Under the pieces are notes generated by a model, which was not told the origin of the DNA, did not search any database, and worked only from the letters and a program-made list of their open reading frames with translations. Positions 20,801 to 32,800 of a DNA stretch of 64,000 bases are shown here, one piece after another; position 1 is the stretch's first letter; each line of letters opens with the position of its first letter. Where the stretch lies: NCBI RefSeq assembly GCF_012927085.1, contig NZ_JABBFX010000005.1, forward strand, positions 128,276 through 192,275, given 5' to 3'. This stretch comes from Ramlibacter agri. GTDB lineage: Bacteria > Pseudomonadota > Gammaproteobacteria > Burkholderiales > Burkholderiaceae_C. The position numbers and the translations under genes were made by a program.

Positions 20801-23800
20801 CGCTAAACGCCGGCGGCACGATAGGCAACAGCGGCGCGACGAACGTCGCCGGCATCTTCACGCTGCAGAACGGCGACTGGATGCAGGACGGCAGCACGCT
20901 GCCGTCCTTCAGCGTCAACGACTTCCGCCTCGCCGGCGGGAGCTTCGTGCGTGCCCTGGGTGGCGACGGCAGCAACGCGTCGCCCTATCGCATCGCCGAT
21001 GTCTATGGCCTGCAGGGCATTTCCTCCCTGCTCGGCGCGAGCTTCGCGCTGGCCAACGACATCGACGCGACCAGCGCCGGCACCTGGAATGCCGGCGCTG
21101 GTTTCATCCCCATCGGCACGGCGGCAAACCCCTTCACTGGCAGCCTGGACGGCCAGGACCACGCCGTCACCCACCTGGTGATGAACCGTCCCCAGGACAG
21201 CGAAGTCGGCCTGTTCGGGCACGTGGGAACGACCGGCAGCCTGAGCAACATCGGCGTGAGCGGGAGCTCGTTCGTCGGCGGGCGCGCGGTCGGCCCGCTG
21301 GCCGCCCAGAACGACGGCACCATCACCGACGCCTATGCCGACAGCAGCGTCAGCGGCGCCGGCGTCCAGTTCAGCTACTCCTTCGTCACGCCCACGAACA
21401 ACGTCTCCAACGTCACCTACACGCCAAGCGCCAGCCTCGACGCCACGCGCATGCTGGGCGGGCTGGTGGGCGTGAACACGGGCACGGTCAGCCGTTCCTA
21501 CGCCAGCGGCAGCGTCAGCAACAGCTTCCAGGCGTCCTTCCAGGTCGGTGACGTATTCGCGCGTCTCACGACGGTCAATGCCAGCTTCAGCGTGGCGGGT
21601 GACCAGTATCTCGGGGGGCTGGTGGGCCAGAACCTGGGTCGCGTGAGCAGTGCCTATGCCACCGGCAGTGTCACCAATGACTTCCGGATCAACTACGGCA
21701 CCGGGATCATCGATTCCTCCCAGCTCAACTTCGGATCGGCCAGCTTCAACATCAGCAGCAACAGCTTCGTCGGTGGACTGGCGGGGGGCGGAGGCACCAT
21801 AGACCAAAGCTACGCCACCGGCACGGTCAGCGGCACCCACAGCGTCGTGTCAACGTTCCAGCAACCCCGGCCCGGGTACACGTTCGATCGCTCCTTCTCC
21901 GTAGCGAACCAGGCGGGCAGCATCCAGAGCGTGGGCGGCCTGGCCGGCAACGGCACCGCCAGCAACAGCTTCTACGCCACGACCGCCGATGCCGCCGGCA
22001 CTACCGCGATCAACAACGGCGGCACCGCCGGCGGCGACTGGAGCGGCAACAGCGTCGGTGAAGCCCGGACGCTGGCGCAGCTGCAATCGCTGTCCAACTA
22101 TGCCTCCTGGGGTAGCGATATCGACAACGCGGGCGGCACCGGCAGCATCTGGCGCATCTACGACGGCAACACGACGCCGCTGCTGCGCAGCTTCCTCAAG
22201 CCCTATGCCGTCACGGGCGTGGGCGTCGCGCCCGTGTACGACGGCTGGACCACGCTGGCCATGGGCGACATCGGCGCCGTGACGCTCACGGGCCTCAACT
22301 TCAGCAGCAGCGATCCGCTGGTCTTCGGCACGGCCACCGGCTTGGGGACTGGCGGAGGAACGCTCACACTGAGCGGCGGCGCGGCGGGCACCTACACGGC
22401 CACGGCCTCCGTGGCCATGAGCGGCGTGTACTCCACGCAGCAAGGCTACGACCTGGTCCTGACCGGCAGCCGCGTCATCAGCACACCGGACACGGCGGGC
22501 AGCGCGGCGGGCGATATCGTGCTGCCGTCCGCCGGCCTGAGCTGGACCAGCGGCAAGCTGGTCGTCGACACCACCGGCAACGTGAGCGCCGGCGCGGCGC
22601 TCAGCGGCCTCGCGCTGGACGTCCAGGCGCACAACATCGCCCTCGCCGGCGCGAGCTTGAGTTACGGCTTGTCGCTGACCGCCACGGGCAGCCTCAGCAG
22701 CAGCGGGATGCTGACCAGCCCGGTCGTGAGCGTCACCGCACCCGCGATCACGCAAGCCCTGGTTTCGCAACTTGCGGTCAGCGACCACCTCGCGCTCGAC
22801 ACCAGCGGCTCGCTCGCGCTTTCCACGCTCAACGTCAACGACGCCACGATAGCCGCCGCGGGGGATGTGACCATCAGCGGCGCCGTGACCGGCCACAACC
22901 TGGACATCACCGCCAGCAACGTCTCGCTGGCGGATGCCGCCGTCAGCGACCTGCTGCGCGTGCGGGCCACCAACGACGTCACGAGCAGCGGCCTGATCTC
23001 CGGAGCCCACCAGGACATCAGCGGCGGCACGATCTCGCTGGCCAGCGTCAACGCGGGCAGCGACCTCAAACTGGCGGCAACCGGCTCGATCACCGCGAGC
23101 GGAACACTGAGCGGGGATCGCCTGGACATCGCCGGAAACAGCATCGCGATGGCGGGTGTGACGGCCACCGGAACCCTGACGCTGAATGCCACCGGCACCA
23201 TCACCAACAGCGGTGCGACGAACGTCGGCGGCCTGTTCACACTCCTGGGTGGCAACTGGGTGCAAAACGCCAGTACGCTGCCCAGCTTCAGCACGGGGGA
23301 CTTCCGCATCGCCGGCGGCAGCTTCCTGCGCGTCGTGGGCGGGGACGGCAGCACGGCTTCGCCCTACCTGGTCGCCGACGTCTATGGCCTGCAAGGCATG
23401 GCCTCCACGCCGTTGCTGGGCCAGAGCTTCGCATTGGCGAACGACATCGATGCCAGCGCCGCGGCAGCCTGGGATGGGGGCGCGGGCTTCACGCCGATCG
23501 GCAACGGGACCCACTATTTCACCGGCAGCTTCGACGGGCAAGGCCATGTCATCGGCAACCTGGCCATCAACCGGGCAGGCAACAACGGCACGGGCCTGTT
23601 CGGCGTCATCCAGGACGCGACGGTGACGAACGTCGGCCTGGCGGGCGGCAACATCGTCGGCGGTGACAACACGGGCGCGCTGGTAGGCGTGGCCCTCGGA
23701 ACCAGCAGCATCGACAACGTGTACGCCACGGCCGGCGTCCAGGGCGGCGGCCATGTCGGCGGCCTGGCGGGCTACAGCGAGGGCAGCATCAGCCGCTCCT

Positions 23801-26800
23801 ATGCCACGGGTGGCGTCAACGGCGACAAATGGGTTGGTGGCCTGGTGGGCTACATGCAGGGCGGTGCCCTGGACAACTCACATGCGGCGGGCATGGTCGG
23901 TGGCAACGACTTCGCCGGTGGCCTGGTGGGCTACCTGGCGGGCGGAAGCGTCAGCACGGTCTACGCGACGGGCAATGTCGCGGCCCCCAGCGATGCGGGT
24001 GGCCTGATAGGCGCCATGATGGGGGGCGGGGTCTCCACCGCGTTCGCGACGGGCGATGTCGTCGGCGACGCGCACGGCGGATCGAACACCGGCGGGCTGG
24101 TGGGCTACATGAACAGCGCCAGCATCCTCGATGCCTATGCGACAGGCAACGTCAGCGGCTTCGTGGGCGTGGGCGGACTGCTCGGCCAGGCCGTCTACGG
24201 CAACATCACCAATACCTATGCCACGGGCGGTGTCACCGGCAGAATCGCGGCTGGAGCGCTGACGGGCGCTACCGCGGGAACCAATCTTGCCGCCAACTTC
24301 TCCGACGGCAGCCTCACCACCCAATCGAGCACCTATGCCGGCGCGGGCTGGAGCATCGACGCAGAAGGCGGCACGGGCAGTACCTGGCGCATCTACGAAG
24401 GCAGCACCTTGCCGCTGCTGCGCGCCTTCCTCACGCCGCTGACCGCGACGCTGCAAAGTGGCCTGGGCAAGACCTACGACGGCAGCGCCGCCAGTGGCAG
24501 CGCCGGCTACACGCTCAGCGACGGCACCGCGAGCGTCAGCGTCAGCGGCAGCGCCAGCATCAACTACGCCACCGGCAGCAGGAACGCGGGCGCCTACAGC
24601 GTCGCCGGCGGCAACCTGGCGGTGAGCGGCGACCTGTATTCCGGCCAGCTGGGCTACGACATCAGCTACGCCGGCAGCTACGCGATCGCGCAGAAGCAGG
24701 TCACGGGCACGGTCACCACGAGCGACAAGGTCTATGACGGCACCACGGCGGCGTCGGTGAGCGGCACGCTGAACACCGCGGGCATCGTCAGCGGCGACGT
24801 GGTGAGCCTGAAGACCGATGGCGGGAGCTTCGCCGACAAGAACGTCGGCACTGCCAAGGTGGTCGACGTCAGCAGCGCGCTGCAGGGCGCGGACGCCGGC
24901 AATTACGTACTGGTGAATACAGGCGGCGCCTTGACCGCGAACATCACGCCCGCAGCGCTGACGGTGAGCGGCGTCACGGCGCAGGACAAGGTGTACGACG
25001 CCAGCACAGTGGCGACGCTGAATACCGGCGCGGCCGTCCTGGGCGGCCTCATCGCGGGCGACGTGGTGACGGTCTCGGGCTTGACGGGCGGCTTCGCGGA
25101 CAAGAACGCGGGAACGGACAAGGCCGTGGCGGTCAGCGGCGCCACGCTGGGCGGCGCCGACGCCGGCAACTACACGGTGAGCAACCCGACGGGCCTGACG
25201 GCCAGCATCACGCCGGCGACGCTGACGGTGACTGGCGTGACGGCGCAGGACAAGGTGTACGACACCACGACGGCGGCCTCGCTCGCCGGGACCGCGAGCC
25301 TGCTTGGTGTTCTGGGAACCGATTCCGTGAGCGTGGGTGGCCTTTCCGGCAGCTTCGCCGACAAGAACGCGGGCACCAACAAGGACGTCACCGTGGCCGG
25401 TGCCACGCTGGCCGGCATCGACGCCGGCAACTACACGGTCAGCAACCCGACGGGCCTGACGGCGAGCATCACGCCGGCAGCGCTCACGGTGAGCGGCGTG
25501 ACGGCGCAGGACAAGGTTTACGACCGCAGCACCGCCGCGTCGCTGGACACGTCCGGCGTCACGCTCAACGGCGTGCTGGGAAGCGACTCGGTCAGCGTGT
25601 CGGGCCTGGCCGGCAGCTTCGCGGACAAGAATGCAGGCACCAACAAGGCGGTCGCGGTCAGTGGCGCGACGCTGGGCGGAGCCGACGGCGGCAACTATGT
25701 CGTGAGCAATCCCACCGGCTTGACCGCAAGCATCACGCCTGCGTCGCTGGCGGTGAGCGGTGTGACCGCGCAGGACAAGGTGTACGACACCACCACGGCC
25801 GCCGCGCTGAACACCAGCGCCGCGAGCCTGTCCGGCGTCATCTCCGGCGACGCGGTGAGCGTGTCCGGCATGACGGGCAGCTTCGCCGACAAGAACGCCG
25901 GCACGAACAAGTCGGTGACGGTCGCCGGCGCCACGCTGGGCGGGGCCGATGCCGGCAACTACACGGTGACCAACCCGACGGGCGTCACGGCCAGCATCAC
26001 GCCCGCCTCGCTGACGGTTGGCGGCGTCGTCGCACAGGACAAGGTGTACGACCGCACCACCGCCGCTTCCCTGGACACGTCCGCTGCCACGCTCTCCGGC
26101 GTGCTGGCAGGCGACACGGTGAGCGTGTCGGGCTTGAGCGGCAGCTTCGCCGACAGGAACGTGGGCACCAGCAAGGCGGTCACCGTCAACGGTGCGACGC
26201 TGAGTGGCGCGGACGGAGGCAACTACGTCGTGAGCGCCCCCGCCGGTTTGACGGCCAGCATCGCGCCCGCTTCGTTGACGGTGAGCGGCGTGACGGCGCA
26301 GGACAAGGTGTACGACACCACCACGACGGCCTCGCTCCTTGGTGCCGCGAGCCTGGTCGGTGTGATCGCCGGCGATACGGTGACCGTGTCGGGCCTGAGC
26401 GGCAGCTTCGCGGACAAGAACGCCGGCACGAACAAATCGGTGACAGTCAGCGGCGCGACCCTGGGCGGCGCCGATGGCGGCAACTATGTGGTGAGCAACC
26501 CGACGGGCCTGACGGCGAGCATCACGCCTGCGTCGCTGACGGTGAGCGGTGTGACCGCGCAGGACAAGGTGTACGACCGTACCGCCACGGCGTCGCTGGA
26601 CACGACGGCCGCCACGCTCAACGGCGTGCTGGGAAGCGATTCGGTGAGCGTGTCGGGCCTCGGCGGCAACTTCGCCGACAAGAACGCCGGCACGAACAAG
26701 TCCGTGACGGTGGGCGGCGCCACGCTGGCCGGGGCGGATGCGGCCAACTACACGGTGGCCAACCCCACGGGCCTGGCGGCGACCATCACGCCGGCGTCGC

Positions 26801-29800
26801 TGACCGTGAGCGGCGTCATCGCGCAGGACAAGGTGTACGACCGTACCACCACGGCTTCGCTGGACACGACGGCCGCCACGCTCAACGGCGTGCTGGCCGG
26901 CGATGCCGTGAGCGTGTCGAACCTTTCCGGCAGCTTCGCCGACAAGAACGCCGGCGCGAACAAGTCGGTGACCGTTGCCGGCGCCACGCTGGGTGGCGCC
27001 GATGGCGGCAACTACATCGTGAGCAACCCCACGGGCCTGGCGGCAAGCATCACGCCCGCGGCGTTGACGGTGAGCGGTGTGATTGCGCAGGACAAGGTCT
27101 ACGACCGCAGCACCACGGCCTCGCTGGACATGGCAGCGGCCACGCTCTCCGGCGTGCTGGCGGGCGATGCGGTGAGCGTGTCGGGGCTGGCCGGCAGCTT
27201 CGCGGACAAGAATGCCGGGACGAACAAGACGGTGACGGTCGGCGGCGCCACGCTGGGCGGGGCCGACGCGGGCAACTACACCGTGACCAACCCGACGGGC
27301 TTGACGGCGAGCATCACACCCGCGGCGCTGACGGTCAGCGGCGTCACCGCGCAGGACAAGGTGTACGACACCACGACGACGGCGTCGCTGGGGACTGGTG
27401 CCGCGAGCCTGGTCGGCGTGCTGGCCGGCGACGCCGTGAACGTGGCTGGCCTTTCCGGCAGCTTCGCGGACAAGAACGCTGGCACGAACAAGGCGGTCAC
27501 CGTCGCGGGTGCAACGCTGGGCGGAGCCGATGCCAGCAACTACACGGTGACCAATCCGGCGGGCCTGACCGCGAGCATCACGCCGGCGTCGCTGACGGTC
27601 AGCGGCGTGACGGCACAGGACAAGGTGTACGACGCCACGTCGATTGCCTCGCTGAACACGGGCGCCGCAACCCTGGTCGGCGTGCTGGCCGGCGATGCGG
27701 TGAATGTCTCGGGCCTGAGCGGGAGCTTTGCCGACAAGAACGCGGGTGCGAACAAGGCGGTGACCGTCAACGGCGCCACGTTGGGCGGGGCGGACGGCGC
27801 GAACTACATCGTGAGCAATCCCGCCGGGCTGACGGCCAGCATCACGCCGGCGCAGCTCACGATGAGCGGTGTCACTGCGCAGGACAAGATCTACGACGCC
27901 ACGACGAGCGCAGCGTTGAACACCGGTGCCGTGAACCTGGTCGGCGTGATTGCCGGCGACACGGTCAGCGTCTCGGGTCTCTCCGGCAGCTTCGCCGACA
28001 AGAACGCGGGCACGAACAAAGCCGTGGCGGTCAGCGGCGCGACGCTGGGGGGCACCGATGGCGGCAATTACACGGTGAGCAACCCCTCCGGGCTGACGGC
28101 CAGCATCACGCCGGCGCAACTCACGGTGGGCGGCGTCACCGCGCAGGACAAGGTGTACGACACCACGACGGCGGCTTCCCTGAACACAGGATTCGCCAGC
28201 CTGGTCGGCGTGCTGGGAAGCGACACCGTGAGCGTGTCGGGCCTCAGCGGCAGCTTCGCCGACAAGAACGCCGGCACGAACAAGTCCGTGACGGTGGCCG
28301 GCGCCACGCTGGCCGGGGCGGATGCGGCCAACTACACCGTGGCCAACCCCACGGGCCTGGCGGCGAGCATCACGCCGGCGTCGCTCACGGTGAGCGGCGT
28401 CACGGCGCTGGACAAGGTGTACGACCGCACCACGGCCGCATCGCTGGACACGTCCGCGGCCGCTCTCGCCGGCGTGCTCGCGGGTGATACGGTGAGCGTG
28501 TCGGGCCTGAGCGGCAGCTTCGGCGACAGGAACGTCGGTACGAACAAGGCGGTCACCGTCAACGGTGCCACGCTGGGCGGCGTGGACGCGGGCAACTACA
28601 CGGTGGCCAACCCGGCAGGCCTGACGGCGAGCATCACGCCAGCGCAGCTCACGGTGAGCGGCGTCACCGCGCAGGACAAGGTGTACGACGCCACGACGAC
28701 TGCCGCGCTGAACACGGGTGCCGCAACGCTGGCCGGCGTGCTGGCCGGCGATACGGTGAGTGTGTCGGGCCTGAGTGGCAGCTTCGCGGACAAGAACGCC
28801 GGCACGAACAAATCGGTGACGGTCAGCGGCGCGACGCTGGGCGGCGCCGATGGCGGCAACTATGTCGTAAGCAACCCCACGGGCCTGGTGGCGAGCATCA
28901 CCCCCGCGGCGCTCACGGTGAGCGGCGTGACCGCGCAGGACAAGGCCTACGACCGCGGCACGACGGCCACGCTCGCCACGGCAGCCGCCAACCTGGTCGG
29001 CGTGATTGCCGGCGACACGGTGAGCGTGTCGGGACTTTCCGGAAGCTTCGCGGACAAGAACGCCGGCACGAACAAGGCGGTCACCGTCGCTGGTGCAACG
29101 CTGGGCGGAGCCGACGCTGGCAACTACACGGTGACCAACCCGACGGGCCTGGCGGCGAGCATCACGCCCGCGTCGCTGACGGTGAGCGGTGTCACCGCGC
29201 AGGACAAGGTGTACGACGCCACCACGGCGGCTTCGCTGAACACAGGTGCGGCAAGCCTGGTCGGCGTGCTTGCGGGCGACTCGGTGAGCGTGTCGGGCCT
29301 GAGCGGGAGCTTTGCCGACAAGAACGCCGGAACGAACAAGGCGGTCACGGTCGCCGGTGCCACGTTGAGCGGTGCCGACGGCAGCAACTACGTCGTGAGC
29401 AACCCCTCCGGGCTGACGGCGAGCATCACGCCGGCGGCGTTGACGGTGAGCGGCGTGTCGGCGCAGGACAAGGTCTACGACGCCACGACGACTGCTTCGC
29501 TGAACACCGGTGCCGCGATCCTGGTCGGCGTGATCGCCGGCGACACAGTCAGCGTCTCGGGCCTTTCAGGCAGCTTTGCGGACAAGAATGCGGGCACGAG
29601 CAAGGCCGTGGCGGTCAGCGGTGCGACGCTGGGCGGGGCCGATGGTGGCAACTATACGGTCAGCAACCCGACGGGGATCACGGCCAGCATCACGCCGGCG
29701 TCGCTCACGGTGAGCGGCGTCACGGCGCTGGACAAGGTGTACGACACCACCACGATTGCCACGCTGAACACGGGATCTGCAAGCCTGGGCGGCGTGGTCG

Positions 29801-32800
29801 CCGGCGATGCGGTGAGCGTGTCGGGCATGACGGGCAGCTTCGCCGACAAGAACGTCGGCACGAGCAAGGCGGTGACGGTGGCTGGTGCGACGCTGGGCGG
29901 GGCGGACGCCGGCAACTACACGGTGAACAACCCTGCCGGCGTGACGGCCGGCATTACGCCCGCGACCTTGACGGTCGTCGGCGTGGGCGCACAGGACAAG
30001 GTCTACGACCGCACGACCACCGCCTCGCTGGACACGTCCGCTGCGACGCTCTCCGGCGTGCTCGCGGGTGACACCGTGAGCCTGTCCGGCCTGAGTGGCA
30101 GCTTCGCCGACAGGAACGCCGGCACGAGCAAGGCGGTCACGGTCAGTGGCGCCACCCTGGGTGGCGCCGATGGCGGCAACTACACGGTCGGCAGCCCCAC
30201 GGGGCTCACGGCCAGCATCACCCCGGCGCAGCTCTCGGTGAGCGGCGTGACGGCACAGGACAAAGTCTATGACCGCACCATCACCGCTTCGTTGGACACG
30301 TCCGCTGCCACGCTTTCCGGTGTGCTTGCGGGCGACTCGGTCAGCGTGTCGGGCCTGAGTGGGAGCTTTGCCGACAAGAACGCGGGCACGAACAAGGCAG
30401 TCACCGTCGCCGGTGCGGCCTTGGGCGGTGCCGACGCCGGCAACTACACGGTGAGCAACCCGGCAGGCTTGACGGCGAGCATCACGCCGGCGTCGCTGAC
30501 CGTGAGCGGTGTCACGGCGCAGGACAAGGTGTACGACGCCACCACCGCGGCCTCGCTGAACACTGGTGCAGCAAGCCTGGTTGGCGTGCTGGCCGGCGAC
30601 GCCGTGAGCGTGTCGGGCCTGAGCGGCACCTTCGTCGACAAGAACGCAGGCACGAACAAGGCAGTCACCGTCGCCGGTGCGGCCTTGGGAGGTGCCGACG
30701 CCGGCAACTACACGGTGAGCAACCCGACGGGCCTGACGGCGAGCATCACGCCGGCGTCGCTGACGGTCGGCGGCGTGACGGCGCAGGACAAGGTCTACGA
30801 CGCCACCACGGCGGCGTCGCTGAACACCGGTGCTGCGAACCTGGTCGGCGTGATCGCCGGCGACACGGTATCGCTTTCCGGCCTGAGCGGAAGCTTCACC
30901 GACAAGAACGCAGGCACCAACAAGGCGGTCACCGTCAGCGGAGCCACGCTGGGCGGCACCGATGGCGGCAACTATGTTGTGAGCAATCCCACGGGCCTGG
31001 TGGCGAGCATCACGCCCGCGGCGCTCACGGTGAGCGGCGTGACCGCGCAGGACAAGGTCTACGACCGCAGCACGACTGCCACGCTCGATACGGCAGCCGC
31101 CAACCTGGTCGGCGTGATCGCCGGCGATACGGTCAGCGTGTCGGGCCTGAGCGGCAGCTTCGCTGACAGGAACGCGGGCACGAACAAGGTGGTCACCGTC
31201 AGCGGTGCGACGCTGGGCGGGGTGGACGGTACGAACTACGTCGTGAGCAATCCCGCCGGGCTGACGGCCAACATCACGCCCGCGGCGTTGACGATCACCG
31301 GCGTCGCGGCGCAGGACAAGGTCTACGACCGCGGTGCGTCCGCCACGCTGGACACCGGTGCTGCGAGCCTGGTTGGCGTGATCGCCGGCGACGTGGTGAG
31401 CGTCGCCGGCCTGAGCGGCAGCTTCGCGGACAAGAACGCGGGGACGAACAAGACTGTCACCGTTACCGGCGCCACGCTGGGCGGGACGGATGGCGGCAAC
31501 TACACGGTGAGCAACCCCACCGGCCTCACGGCCAGCATCGCGCAAGCGTCGCTGACGGTGAGCGGTGTCACCGCGCAAGACAAGGTGTACGACACCACCG
31601 CGACGGCCTCGCTGAACACGGGCGCCGCGAGCCTGGTCGGCCTGCTGGCCGGCGATGCCGTGAGCGTCTCGGGACTTTCCGGCGGCTTCGCGGACAAGAA
31701 CGCCGGCACGAACAAGGCAGTCACGGTCTCCGGTGCCGCGCTGGGCGGAGCCGACGCCGGCAACTACACGGTCAGCAACCCGACGGGCTTGACGGCCAGC
31801 ATCACTCCCGCGTCGCTGACGGTGAGCGGCGTGACGGCGCAGGACAAGGTCTATGACCGCACCGTCACGGCCTCGCTGGACACGGCCGGCATGACGCTCG
31901 CCGGCGTGCTGGCGGGCGACTCGGTGAACGTGTCCGGGCTGGCCGGCAGCTTCGCCGACAAGAACGCCGGCACGAACAAGGCGGTGAGCGTCAACGGTGC
32001 CACGCTGGGCGGAGCCGACGCCGGCAACTACACGGTAAGCAACCCCAGCGGGTTGACCGCAAGCATCACTCCCGCTGCGTTGACAGTCAGCGGCGTGACG
32101 GCGCAGGACAAGGTCTATGACGCCACCACGACTGCCGCACTGAACACTGGTACAGCGAACCTGGTCGGCGTGATTGCCGGCGACACGGTGAGCGTGTCCG
32201 GGCTGGCCGGCAGCTTTGCCGACAAGAACGCCGGCACCAACAAGTCGGTGACGGTGGCTGGTGCCACGTTGGGCGGCACCGACAGCGGGAACTACACGGT
32301 GGCCAATCCCACCGGCCTGGCGGCGAGCATCACGCCGGCATCGCTGACGGTGAGCGGCATCACTGCGCAAGACAAGGTCTACGACAGCACGGCGGCGGCG
32401 ACCCTCGTAGGCGGTTCGCTCGCCGGCGTGCTCGCCGGCGACACGGTGACGGTGTCCGGCCTGGCCGGCACGTTCGACACGAAGAACGTCGGCACCGGCA
32501 AGGTTGTGAGCGTGTCGGGCGCGACGCTGGGCGGCGCCGATGCCGGCAACTACACCGTCGCCAATCCGGCCGCACTGACGGCCGACGTCACGGCGGCGAC
32601 GCTGACGGTCACGGGCGTGAGCGCGAGCAGCAAGGTGTACGACAGCACCACGGCTGCGACGCTCAACGGCGGCAGTCTTGCCGGCGTGTATGCCGGCGAT
32701 GCCGTCACGCTCACGGGCATGGCCGGTGCGTTCGACACGAAGAACGTCGGCAACGCCAAGCCCGTGACGGTCACCGGCGCGGCGCTCGCCGGCGTCGACA

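Noticed and set aside
23878..28119. 1413-codon minus-strand open frame across the repeat array
   Set aside because: It is the antisense shadow of the GC-rich repeats. The product is a His/Arg/Ala-rich periodic sequence with no family features.
24958..32343. CRISPR-like regular repeat
   Set aside because: The 264-bp periodicity is continuous coding sequence without unique spacers and keeps frame throughout.
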